DNA from: Bog-473 sp963783245
GTDB lineage: Bacteria > Actinomycetota > Acidimicrobiia > Acidimicrobiales > RAAP-2
Direction of reading: 5' to 3'
NCBI GenBank assembly: GCA_963783245.1
Contig: CAWAMS010000003.1
Span: 558,001-622,000 of the forward strand
DNA: 64,000 nucleotides
Shown here: positions 25,128 to 33,549 of the stretch, in pieces
Numbering within the stretch: the stretch's first letter is position 1
Layout: each line of letters starts with the position of its first letter
Program-made: the position numbers and the translations under genes
The notes under the pieces: model-generated
What the model was told of the DNA's origin: nothing
The model's input: the letters and a program-made list of their open reading frames with translations, nothing else
Databases searched by the model: none

Positions 25128-25920
25128 ATGATCGAGTGCCAATGGTGCAAGGCCCAGAGCGAGCCCGGACAGGCCACGTGCGCCACCTGTGGCGCCCCAC
25201 TCGACGAGAAGTACAAGGTCACTGATGCCGGGTGGACCGAGGTGCCCCAACTCCGGGATCTGACCCGCTTCGGCTTCTCCAACTCGACCTGTCAGATCGA
25301 CGGCGGGATCGTCCCGGTGGCGGAGCTGGCCCTGGCCGAAGGGAACGCCGTGTTCTTCGAACACCACGTCGTGCTCTGGAAGGAGCCGAGCCTGGCCATC
25401 TCGGTGATGGACTCCGGCGGCGGCATCAAGCGCATGGTCGGTGGGATGCCCCGGATCCTCAACGTGGCGACAGGACCCGGGCCGCATCGCCGTCTCCCGC
25501 GATTCCGCGGGCGAGCTGGTCGTGCTCCCCCTCGACCCCGGGATGGAGATCGACGTCCGCGGTCATGCCTTCCTCGCCGGCACCCATTCCCTCGACTACT
25601 CGTTCGTGCGTCTGAAGGGCCTGAGCAACATCCTCCACGGCGGGGACGGGATGTTCATGGACCGCTTCGTCGCCAATGCCGAGACCGGCCTCTTGCTCCT
25701 CCACGGCTGCGGGAACGTCTTCCAACGGACATTGGCCGCCGGCGAGACGATCTTGGTCGAGCCGGGGGCGTTCCTCTACAAGGACTCGTCGGTTGCCCTG
25801 GAGACCTCGAACCAGAAGGTCCGCACCGGACTGGTGAGCCATGACCTCTACCTGGCCGAGCTGCACGGTCCCGGTCGAGTCGCCGTCCAGACGATGTACA
25901 AACACCACGGCGCCGACTGA
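25128..25920 (+). CDS. AIM24-family protein with N-terminal zinc ribbon (3)
   Basis: The closest relative of AIM24 copy 2. It has the ribbon CQWCKAQ...CATCGAPLD, then TDAGWTEVPQLRDLTRFGFS and FFEHHVVLWKEPSLAISVMD. Then, in another frame, it has GRIAVSRDSAGELVVLPLDP, MDRFVANAETGLLLLHGCG, QRTLAAGETILVEPGAFLYKD and GPGRVAVQTMY. The break lies in CCCGGG at 25476-25481, and removing one G restores a protein of about 263 residues. It lacks the Gly/Ala insertion of copy 2. A GGCCCG-CCCG-CGGGCC hairpin (25086-25101) stands between it and the SPFH gene, 88 bases upstream. Its place after SPFH on the same strand suggests joint expression. Confidence 0.78.
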
Positions 25921-26014
25921 CCGGACCGACCCTGCGGCATCGCTCGTCTGCCCACCCACAGATCAGGCACCGGCACTCCCCGATTCGGGCATCTCGCCAT
26001 CGTAGGGTGGGTCC

Positions 26015-27118
26015 GTGATCAAGTACCTGGGGTCGAAGCGACGACTTGTGCCGGTGCTGGCGGAGATCTGTGCGGCCTCCGGCGCCCGGAGCGCCCTCGA
26101 TCTCTTCACCGGCACGACCCGTGTCGCCCAGGCCTTCAAGGCACAAGGCGTCGAGGTCACCGCCGTCGACACGGCGCGCTACGCCCACGTCTTCGCCCAG
26201 TGCTACATAGAAACCGACGCAGGGGCAGTCGACATGACGCAGCTCACCGCAGCCATCGCCCATCTCAACGGGCTCGCCGGCACGCCTGGCTACGTGCACG
26301 ACACCTTCAGCAAGGAAGCACGCTTCTTCCAACCGTTCAATGCCGCACGGATCGATGCGGCCCGCGACGTCATCGCACGTGACTATGCGGCATCGCCTCT
26401 GTACCCGATCCTCTTGACGAGCCTCATCGAGGCCGCCGACCGGGTGGATTCGACCACCGGCGTGCAGATGGCCTACGTGAAGCAGTGGGCACCGCGGTCG
26501 GCCAACCCTTTGACGTTGCGCGTGCCCGAGCTCCTCCCCGGCCGGGGGCATGCCGTGCTGGGGGACGCGCTGGTGATGGCAGGTGCGTTGGGGCGTTTCG
26601 ACCTGGCATATCTCGACCCGCCGTACAACCAACATCGCTACTTCACGAACTACCACGTGTGGGAGACCCTCGTGGCGTGGGATGCGCCCGAGCCCTACGG
26701 TGTGGCGCGCAAGAGGATCGACGCACGGGATCCCGCCACCAGGAGCGCGTTCAACTCCAAGCGGACGATGCCCGATGCCTTGCGATCGGTCGTCAACTGC
26801 GTCGACTGCGAGCTGCTCGTGCTGTCGTACAACGACGAGTCCTGGCTGGCGGTCGAGGAGCTCGAGACACTCTGTGGCCAGGGGCGCTCGGTGGCGACCT
26901 TGGCCTTTGACTCGGCGCGCTACGTGGGGGCCCGGATCGGGATCTTCGACCCGTCGGGCGTGAAAGTCGGCCGGGTGTCACACCTCTCCAATCAGGAGCT
27001 CCTGGTCATCGCGGGCGAGGAGGCGCTGGTGCGCCGCGTCGTGGATGCGGTCGGTCGGATGGCGACCGGGGTTGCGACGGGTGGTCCCAACCCCCGCGCC
27101 GGGGATCGGCTTCAATAG
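26015..27118 (+). CDS. D12-class N6-adenine-specific DNA methyltransferase, orphan
   Basis: A 367-residue methylase. MIKYLGSKRRLVPVL is the typical D12/Dam-like opening. LDLFTGTTRVAQAFKAQG forms the AdoMet-binding (FxGxG-like) motif, here with FTGTT, and VTAVDTARYAHV is the following acidic strand. The catalytic motif is DPPYNQHRY (DPPY type). The rest is a target-recognition region with FNSKRTMPDAL and LLVLSYNDESWL. GTG at 26015 is the start. No restriction endonuclease gene is next to it, since its neighbours are AIM24 and polyphosphate kinase. It probably acts as a solitary methylase on adenine in an unknown site. The polyphosphate kinase gene starts five bases after its stop. Confidence 0.88.
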   Translation: MIKYLGSKRRLVPVLAEICAASGARSALDLFTGTTRVAQAFKAQGVEVTAVDTARYAHVFAQCYIETDAGAVDMTQLTAAIAHLNGLAGTPGYVHDTFSKEARFFQPFNAARIDAARDVIARDYAASPLYPILLTSLIEAADRVDSTTGVQMAYVKQWAPRSANPLTLRVPELLPGRGHAVLGDALVMAGALGRFDLAYLDPPYNQHRYFTNYHVWETLVAWDAPEPYGVARKRIDARDPATRSAFNSKRTMPDALRSVVNCVDCELLVLSYNDESWLAVEELETLCGQGRSVATLAFDSARYVGARIGIFDPSGVKVGRVSHLSNQELLVIAGEEALVRRVVDAVGRMATGVATGGPNPRAGDRLQ

Positions 27119-27123
27119 GCGTC

Positions 27124-28054
27124 GTGACAACCGCCAACGACCACTACGCACGGCTGGAGGACGCCGATCTCTCCGCTCGCATGTCGAAGGACGAAGAGGC
27201 AAAACGGCTGCACAATGCGCAACTCCGGGTACTGCACCTCCGCCTCATCAACGGCGGCCAGCTCACCGGCGGCAAATTGGGACCTCCCGTCTGCATCGTC
27301 TTCGAGGGATGGGACGCCGCCGGGAAGGGGGGCGCGATCAAGCGACTGGTCGAGCCCCTCGATCCGCGCCACGTCCACATCGCGCCCTTCGCCGCCCCCA
27401 CACCCGACGAGCTGCGCCACCACTTCCTCTGGCGCTTCTGGCCGCCACTGCCCGGATGGGGCGGCATGACGATCTTCGACCGCAGCTGGTACGGGCGGGT
27501 CCTGGTCGAACGGGTCGAGAACCTGGCCACCGAGGTGCAGTGGCGGCGCGCGCTACGACGAGATCAACGACTTCGAACACTCCCTCGCCGAAGAGGGCAT
27601 GGTGGTGATCAAACTCTGGCTGCACATGTCGCACGAAGAACAGCTCCGGCGCTTCGAGCGCCGCCGTGACGACCCGCTCAAATCGTGGAAGCTGACCGAG
27701 GAGGATTGGAGGAACCGGGAGAAGCGTTCCCAGTACAACGAGGCCGTGTCCGACATGCTCCGCCTCACCGACGGCCCCTTGGCCCATTGGGATGTGATCT
27801 CGTCGGAGAACAAGCGCAACGGACGGGTCGAGGTCATCGAGACCGTCATACGGCGTATGGAGGAGGGAATGGCCCGCTGGGGTATCGAGGTGCCGTCGTC
27901 AGACGACGAGGAGGAGCAGCGGACCGAAGCAGCCCTGGCCTTCGACGATGCCGAATTCCAATCGGACGGTCCCGACCCGGATGCGGTGCGGGCGAATGGT
28001 GGGTCGTTCGTTCCCGCAGCGGCCTCGACCCCATCCGACGCCGGTCGTTCGTAG
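27124..28054 (+). CDS. Polyphosphate kinase 2 family protein
   Basis: PPK2-type nucleotide:polyphosphate phosphotransferase. Walker A is FEGWDAAGKGGAIKRL and Walker B FDRSWYGRVLVERVE. The lid and substrate regions are HEEQLRRFERRRDDPLKSWK and LTEEDWRNREK, followed by SENKRNGRVEVIETV. The frame breaks in CGCGCGC at 27546-27552, and removing one base joins the two halves into about 309 residues. A C-terminal acidic tail (SSDDEEEQRT) is extra. The GTG start lies five bases after the methylase stop, so they are co-transcribed. The enzyme would interconvert NDP or NMP and NTP with polyphosphate. The subclass is not determined. Confidence 0.88.
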
Positions 28055-28061
28055 CCCGCGC

Positions 28062-28095
28062 GTACCCTGACCGGGGGCGTACCCTGACCGGGGGC
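28062..28095. repeat. Perfect 17-bp tandem duplication
   Basis: GTACCCTGACCGGGGGC occurs twice without a gap (28062-28078 and 28079-28095), between the PPK2 stop and the LLM oxidoreductase start. It may alter leader structure. It could also be an assembly duplication. Confidence 0.85.
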
Positions 28096-28131
28096 GCACC
28101 GCCACCCCGATTCTGAAGCGAGGCTCGAACG

Positions 28132-29208
28132 ATGAGTGCGACGACCCACAATCCGGCTACCGGGGGCAGCGATCCAGCGGCAAAGAGCAGCGATCCCACC
28201 GAGGGTCTGCACGGGGCCCGCTACGGCATCACGATCCCCTTCGACGGGGTACCCCTCCACGAGCACAAGCGGTGGTACGCACGGCTCCGGGCGTTGGGGT
28301 ACACCGATCTCTGGTCGGCCGAGGTGGACGGGTCCGACGGCTTCACGCCCCTCGCCCTCGCCGCCGCATGGGAGCCCACATTCAAGCTGGGCGTCGCCAT
28401 CACGCCCGCCTACACACGTGGTCCTGCCACCCTGGCCCAGAGCGTCGCCTCCATCGCCGACGCCGCACCGGGCCGCTTCGCGTTCGGCCTGGGTGCGTCG
28501 TCGGAGGTGATCGTGGCCGGGTGGAACGGTTTGGCGTTCGAAAACCAGTACAAGCGTGTGCGCGACACCCTGCGCTTCCTCCGACTGGCCCTGACGGGCG
28601 AGAAGATCACGCAGTCCTACGAGGGGTTCTCGGTAAAGGGATTCCGCCTGTCCCGGGTGCCCGAGCAACAGCCTGACCTGTACGTGGCCGCACTGCGTCC
28701 GGGCATGTTGCATCTCGGCGGCAAGGAGGCCGACGGCGTGATCCTCAATTGGTTGAGCCCCGACGATGTCCCGACCTCGGTGGCCGAGTTCGAGTCGGCC
28801 GGCGGCAAGGGCAAGGAGGTCGTGGCCCGCATCTTCGTCATCCCCTCAGAGGACACCGACACCGTCCGCGCCTTCGCCCGTCGCATGATCACGACGTATA
28901 TGAACGTTCACGCCTACGCCGAATTCCAACGATGGCTCGGTCGGGGCCCGGCCCTGCAGGGGATGTGGGACGCGTGGGCGGCGGGCGATCGTAAGGGCGC
29001 ATTGGCCGCCATTCCCGATGAAGTCGTCGATGAACTGGTCGTCCACGGCTCGTATGCCCAGTGCCGAGCGAAGATCAAGCGCTACATGGACAAGGGCGTG
29101 ACCGTTCCCGCCCTGGCGCTCCTGCCCTTCGGCGTCGACCTCGAAGAGGCAGCTGACCGCCCTGTCACCGTCGGCCTTCTAGGCCCGATCGCCGGCCAAC
29201 CCGAATAA
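28132..29208 (+). CDS. LLM-class F420-dependent oxidoreductase
   Basis: A 358-residue luciferase-like (TIM barrel) enzyme of the coenzyme-F420 branch common in actinobacteria. It has GITIPFDGVPLHEH near the start, LGVAITPAYTRGPATLAQ, the strand FAFGLGASSEVIVAGWNG, VRDTLRFLRLAL and YVAALRPGMLHLGG, all typical of F420-linked members. The first 27 residues are a Ser/Thr/Pro-rich extension. A substrate is not evident. It lies 77 bases after PPK2 and four bases before the amidase, so it may be co-expressed with the latter. Confidence 0.85.
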   Translation: MSATTHNPATGGSDPAAKSSDPTEGLHGARYGITIPFDGVPLHEHKRWYARLRALGYTDLWSAEVDGSDGFTPLALAAAWEPTFKLGVAITPAYTRGPATLAQSVASIADAAPGRFAFGLGASSEVIVAGWNGLAFENQYKRVRDTLRFLRLALTGEKITQSYEGFSVKGFRLSRVPEQQPDLYVAALRPGMLHLGGKEADGVILNWLSPDDVPTSVAEFESAGGKGKEVVARIFVIPSEDTDTVRAFARRMITTYMNVHAYAEFQRWLGRGPALQGMWDAWAAGDRKGALAAIPDEVVDELVVHGSYAQCRAKIKRYMDKGVTVPALALLPFGVDLEEAADRPVTVGLLGPIAGQPE

Positions 29209-29212
29209 TCCG

Positions 29213-30625
29213 ATGGACTTCCGCACAACATCTCTGACCGACCTCGCCGACTCGGTACGCGCCCGCACCATGAGCGCCCGCGAACTCACGACGATGGCTC
29301 TCGATCGCATCGCCGCCCTGAATCCGCGCTACAACGCTTTCGTCGCCCTCAATCCGGAACGAGCCATGGCGGACGCTGCCGCACTGGACGAGGTCATCGC
29401 CAAGGGTGGCAATCCTGGACCGCTTGCCGGGATCCCGTTGGCGGTCAAGGACAATCACGACGCTGTGGGCTTCCCGACGACGCACGGCGCACCCGTGCTG
29501 GCCGATGCGCCGGCGGCCAGCGCCGACAGCCCCTTCGTCGCCCGCCTGCGGGCCGCAGGGTGCGTCGTCGTCGGCAAGACGAACATGCCCGAGTTCGCCT
29601 GGTCGTCCAACACAACGAATGCCGTGTTCGGCCCGACGGCCAACCCGTTCAACACCGTGCACGGGCCGGGCGGGTCGTCGGGCGGGTCGGCGGCGGCGCT
29701 CGCCGCTGGCATGGTGCCCCTGGCCACGGGTTCGGACGGTGGCGGCTCGATACGGCTCCCGTCGGCCTGCTGCGGGCTCTCGGGGATGAAGCCGTCGCTC
29801 GGCCGGGTCCCCGGCGGCGGTCCCACCCCGCAGAGCTGGATCGACCTCTCGACGAGCGGGCCAATGGCACGCCGCATGGTGGACGTCGTCACGGCGCTCG
29901 AGGTGGCGGTCGGCCCGGACCCGACGGACCTCCGCTCGCTGCCCCGCCCCGAAGCGTCGTGGCTGGCCGCGGTGGAGGACGCCCACGTCCCTGTGCGCGT
30001 GGCGTGGGCCCCGACACTCGGCTACGGAACGGTAGACCCGGAGGTTCTCGCCATCTGCGAGCACGCCGTCACCGTCCTCGAGTCGCTCGGCGCCGACATC
30101 TCGACGCGCGAGACGGTCTTCGACCCTGAGCCGGTCGACGACTTCGTCACCATCATGGGTGCGTGCCAGCTGCGCACGATGCGGCCGTTCATGGACCATC
30201 CGAGGTGGGAGGACATCGACCCTTCACTGCGGGCCCTGGTCGACGCCGCCCAATCGATCACCGCCGAGCAGTTGGTGCGGGCACTCGATCGCTGCCACAC
30301 GATGAACCTGGACCTGGTCGACCTCTTCCACGAGGTGCGGATTCTCGCCACACCGACGATGGCCGGCGTCGCGCCCTTCATCGGGACGGGGCAGAGCACG
30401 ATCGACGGCGAGGTGACGGGCAACTGGCTGTACTTCACCTATCCGTTCAATATGACCCGCTCGCCGGCGGCGACGGTGTGCGCCGGTCTGACGGCGGCAG
30501 GGCTCCCGGTCGGGTTGCAACTCGTCGGGCCCCAACACGGGGACCTCGTCGTGCTGCGTGCCGCCGCTGCTCTCGAGGCCGCGCTCGATGCTGATCGGGG
30601 CTTCGAACTGCTCGCTCCCGTCTGA
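29213..30625 (+). CDS. Amidase-signature-family amidohydrolase
   Basis: A 470-residue amidase. The Ser-cisSer-Lys triad is visible: Lys in PLAVKDN, the cis-Ser and strand in GSSGGSAAALAAGM, and the nucleophilic Ser in the run ATGSDGGGSIRLP. FVALNPERAMADAAALDE and GPTANPFNTVHG fit the GatA-like amidase branch. It would hydrolyse a carboxylic acid amide; the substrate is unknown. It is not GatA itself, because no GatB/C neighbour is present. It starts four bases after the LLM oxidoreductase stop. Confidence 0.88.
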   Translation: MDFRTTSLTDLADSVRARTMSARELTTMALDRIAALNPRYNAFVALNPERAMADAAALDEVIAKGGNPGPLAGIPLAVKDNHDAVGFPTTHGAPVLADAPAASADSPFVARLRAAGCVVVGKTNMPEFAWSSNTTNAVFGPTANPFNTVHGPGGSSGGSAAALAAGMVPLATGSDGGGSIRLPSACCGLSGMKPSLGRVPGGGPTPQSWIDLSTSGPMARRMVDVVTALEVAVGPDPTDLRSLPRPEASWLAAVEDAHVPVRVAWAPTLGYGTVDPEVLAICEHAVTVLESLGADISTRETVFDPEPVDDFVTIMGACQLRTMRPFMDHPRWEDIDPSLRALVDAAQSITAEQLVRALDRCHTMNLDLVDLFHEVRILATPTMAGVAPFIGTGQSTIDGEVTGNWLYFTYPFNMTRSPAATVCAGLTAAGLPVGLQLVGPQHGDLVVLRAAAALEAALDADRGFELLAPV

Positions 30626-30664
30626 CTCGCCTCACATCAGTCGTCGGGGATCGATCGTCGCCGG

Positions 30665-31966
30665 TCAGCCATCGATGGTCAGCGATTCGAGCAGGTCCGC
30701 GAACTGGCGCTGCGCCTCGATCCGTCGTGTCGGGATGTGCTCGGTCGGCACCTCGGTCGGCGTGTATCCCTTGAGGACACGCCGTGCCACGGTCTGGCGA
30801 TGCACCTCGTCGGGCCCGTCGTAGAGGCGCGCCGCCCGCGCCGCCCGGTACATCGACTCCAACGGCAAGTCGGAGGAGTACCCGAGAGCGCCATGCACCT
30901 GGAGCGCCCGGTCGATGACGTTGTAGAGCACCGCGGCGCCGTAGTACTTGATCATGGCGATCTCCACCCGGGCGGCGGCTTGGCCTTCCTGATCCATCTT
31001 CCATGCCGCGTGGAGCGTCATGAGCCTGGCCGCCTGCATTTCGGCCAATGAATCCGCCACCCAGTTCTGGATCGTCTGTTTCTCGGCCAGGACGGATCCG
31101 TGCGCGTAGCGGGAAACGGCCCTCTCGCAGAGCATGTCGAAGGCGCGGCGCGACTGGCCCAGCCACCGCATGCAGTGATGGATGCGGCCTGGCCCAAGTC
31201 GCTTCTGCGCCAGCTGGAACCCGTCGCCCTCGCGGCCGACGAGGTTGTCGACGGGAATGCGCACATCTCGATAGATGATCTCCGCGTGGTTGCCGAAGCG
31301 GCCGTACGGCGTCTCGGGGTCCTCCATGGTCGCCACGTCACGCACGATGTCGACTCCCTCGGTCTCCACGGGGACGATGAGCATCGAGGACCCTTGGTAC
31401 GGATGGACATCAGGATTGGTGACTGCCATGACGATGAGGAAATCCGCCACGGAGCCGTTGGTGGTGAACCACTTGTGGCCGTTGACGACGTACTCGTCGC
31501 CGTCCCGGACAGCCGACGTCGTGAGCAAGGTGGGATCGGAGCCGGCCGTGTTGGGCTCGGTCATGGAAAAGGCGCTCCGGAGATCGCCGTTCAGAAGGGG
31601 CTCGAGCCAGCGGCGACGTTGCTCGTCGTTCCCGGTGGTCTCGATGCCGACGGCCAGCAGTTCAGCGTTCCCAGAATCGGGCGCGTTGTTGCCGAAGACC
31701 ACGGGGGCAAGCGGGGATTGACCGAGGATCTCGTGCATGAGTCCCAGGCGGACCTGCCCGAATCCCATGCCGCCGAGGTCGGGCGACAAATGTGCCGCCC
31801 AAAGGCCCTGGTCCTTGACCTGCTCCTGCAGGGGTCGGATGACGACGCGGACCTGGTCGTACGTCAGCGAGAGGGTCTCGAGCGGGAAGACCTCCTGGCG
31901 CACGAAGGCACGCATCCACTCGAGCTTCTCTTCGAATTCGGGCTCGGTTGAAAAATCCCAGGCCAT
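30665..31966 (-). CDS. Acyl-CoA dehydrogenase family protein
   Basis: A 433-residue flavoenzyme of beta-oxidation type. It begins AWDFSTEPEFEEKLEWMR. FSMTEPNTAGSDPTLL is the FAD/CoA-binding middle region, GHKWFTTNGSVADF follows, and late VHGALGYSSDLPLESMYR carries the second FAD contact. The active-site base cannot be placed with certainty by eye. It stands alone and converges with the amidase gene 40 bases away. Substrate chain length is not inferable. Confidence 0.87.
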   Translation of the reverse strand: MAWDFSTEPEFEEKLEWMRAFVRQEVFPLETLSLTYDQVRVVIRPLQEQVKDQGLWAAHLSPDLGGMGFGQVRLGLMHEILGQSPLAPVVFGNNAPDSGNAELLAVGIETTGNDEQRRRWLEPLLNGDLRSAFSMTEPNTAGSDPTLLTTSAVRDGDEYVVNGHKWFTTNGSVADFLIVMAVTNPDVHPYQGSSMLIVPVETEGVDIVRDVATMEDPETPYGRFGNHAEIIYRDVRIPVDNLVGREGDGFQLAQKRLGPGRIHHCMRWLGQSRRAFDMLCERAVSRYAHGSVLAEKQTIQNWVADSLAEMQAARLMTLHAAWKMDQEGQAAARVEIAMIKYYGAAVLYNVIDRALQVHGALGYSSDLPLESMYRAARAARLYDGPDEVHRQTVARRVLKGYTPTEVPTEHIPTRRIEAQRQFADLLESLTIDG

Positions 31967-32091
31967 TGATTCTTCCTTCGTGAGGTTGTCAGTTTTCGTG
32001 AGGTCGGTCGCCCCTCCGCAAGCCCCGGTTTAGCACTCCGCCACCAACGGGCCGTGAGCCAGCTACCGGCGGACGGCACCATGCCACTACC

Positions 32092-33231
32092 GTGTTGCCC
32101 GTGCCCACCCCCGTCCCTCTGACCCTTCGCCAGCGCTCCTCCTCAGCCGCACCGTCCTCAGCCGCACCGTCCTCGGTCACCAGCGTCCCGCCCGCGTCCA
32201 CCCCGGTCCCTCCGCAAGCCCCGCTGAGTCCGGCCGAGCGGAAAGTCATCGCCGCCGCTGAGCACGCCCTCCTGGACGATCGCCGGCTTCTGACGGGCGA
32301 GGAGCTGACTTCACTGGCCTCACTGCCCGACGGTGCGGTCATGGCGCTGGCCTCCCTGGCCCATCAGGTGCGGCTGGCGTGGTGCGGGCCCGAGGTGGAG
32401 GTCGAAGGGATTCTCTCGGCGAAGACGGGAGGCTGCCCCGAGGACTGCCACTTCTGCGCGCAATCCTCACAGTTCGACACTCCCGTGAAAGCCACCCCAT
32501 TTCTGAAGACCGAGGATGTCCTCGCCGCTGCTCGGGAGACGGCCGCGCTCGGCGCGTCGGAGTTTTGCATCGTGTTGGCCGTACGTGGGCCGGACGAGCG
32601 GATTATGCAGCGCCTCTTGGAGCTCGTGCCTCTCGTGGCGGAGGAGACCGGACTTCACGTGGCGGTGAGTGCCGGCGTCCTGACCGAGGATCAGGCCAGA
32701 CGGCTCGCCGAGGGTGGCGTCCACCGATACAACCACAATGTCGAAACGTCACGCTCCTATTTCCCGACCGTGGTCACGACCCATTCGTGGGACGAACGGG
32801 CAGAGACGTGCCGACTCGTGCGTGAGCACGGCATGGAGCTCTGCTGCGGTGCGCTCATCGGCATGGGCGAAAGCGACGCGCAACGGGTCGAGCTTCTGGT
32901 GCAACTCCAGGAGCTCGATCCGACCGAAGTGCCGCTCAACTTTCTGAACCCCCGTCCCGGCACGCCCCTCGGCGACCGGCCCGTGGTGGACGCATGGGAG
33001 GCCATTCGTTGGATTGCGCTCTTTCGCCTCGCCCTTCCCTCCGTGATCCTCCGCTACGCCGGCGGCCGTGAGGTCACCCTGCGCGACCTTCAGGCCATCG
33101 GGATGACGGCGGGCATCAACGCCCTGATCGTCGGCAACTACCTGACGACGCTGGGTCGGTCCTCCGACGAGGATTTTCAGATGCTCGCCGATCTGCGCAT
33201 GCCAATTGGGGCGCTCACGGCCGTTATCTGA
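32092..33231 (+). CDS. bioB: Biotin synthase
   Basis: Radical SAM enzyme that inserts sulfur into dethiobiotin. The [4Fe-4S] motif is CPEDCHFCAQSS (CxxxCxxC). SAKTGGCPEDC, AGVLTEDQARRLAEGG, YNHNVETSRSYFP and NFLNPRPGTPL are typical BioB segments, and the auxiliary-cluster Arg lies in VSIR-like VILRYAGGREV near the C-terminus. The N-terminus is a 35-residue Ser/Ala/Pro-rich extension. Both 32092 and 32101 are GTG codons, so the exact start is open, and the core starts around residue 45. The next gene, a one-base gap away, is a BsaP-like protein. Confidence 0.92.
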   Translation: MLPVPTPVPLTLRQRSSSAAPSSAAPSSVTSVPPASTPVPPQAPLSPAERKVIAAAEHALLDDRRLLTGEELTSLASLPDGAVMALASLAHQVRLAWCGPEVEVEGILSAKTGGCPEDCHFCAQSSQFDTPVKATPFLKTEDVLAAARETAALGASEFCIVLAVRGPDERIMQRLLELVPLVAEETGLHVAVSAGVLTEDQARRLAEGGVHRYNHNVETSRSYFPTVVTTHSWDERAETCRLVREHGMELCCGALIGMGESDAQRVELLVQLQELDPTEVPLNFLNPRPGTPLGDRPVVDAWEAIRWIALFRLALPSVILRYAGGREVTLRDLQAIGMTAGINALIVGNYLTTLGRSSDEDFQMLADLRMPIGALTAVI

Positions 33232-33232
33232 A

Positions 33233-33424
33233 ATGGGCGATGTCCCCACGGCCACTTCCTTCTGCACGGGATGCGGCCAACCGACATCCTCCTGTACCGG
33301 GTGCGGCCGCGCACTCGACCCGCCGAGATTCTGCCCCGCATGCGGGCGCCGCATGACCGTGAGCGTGGTCCCGACCGGGTGGGTTGCCCGGTGCCGTGAC
33401 CACGCTGCACTCCATTCGGTCTAG
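33233..33424 (+). CDS. bsaP: Biotin synthase auxiliary protein (BsaP) homologue
   Basis: A 63-residue protein starting one base after the bioB stop. It has four CxxC-type pairs: SFCTGCG, SSCTGCG, RFCPACGRR and a late RCRDH. LDPPRFCPACGRRM and VVPTGWVARC match the small mycobacterial protein BsaP, which supports biotin synthase activity through an Fe-S cluster, as known from that family. The many cysteines could bind zinc or an Fe-S cluster. The start at 33233 is preferred to upstream codons because it lies in the bioB-bsaP junction. Translational coupling with bioB is likely. Confidence 0.8.
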   Translation: MGDVPTATSFCTGCGQPTSSCTGCGRALDPPRFCPACGRRMTVSVVPTGWVARCRDHAALHSV

Positions 33425-33429
33425 ACCGA
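33416..33429. promoter_or_regulatory. Fourteen-base perfect palindrome over the bsaP stop
   Basis: TCGGTCTAGACCGA is its own inverse complement and overlaps the TAG stop of bsaP. It could be an operator or part of a transcript end. No factor can be named. Confidence 0.4.
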
Positions 33430-33549
33430 TTTGGTCTCGCTCGGTGAAGGGCGCTGCTCCGCCGGTGCGTCCCCACGTCGTCCGCGCACGCCGATTCGGC
33501 CTGTGGGAGAGTCTGCTCCGATGGGCTGATCGACGAGGAGGAGGGGACC

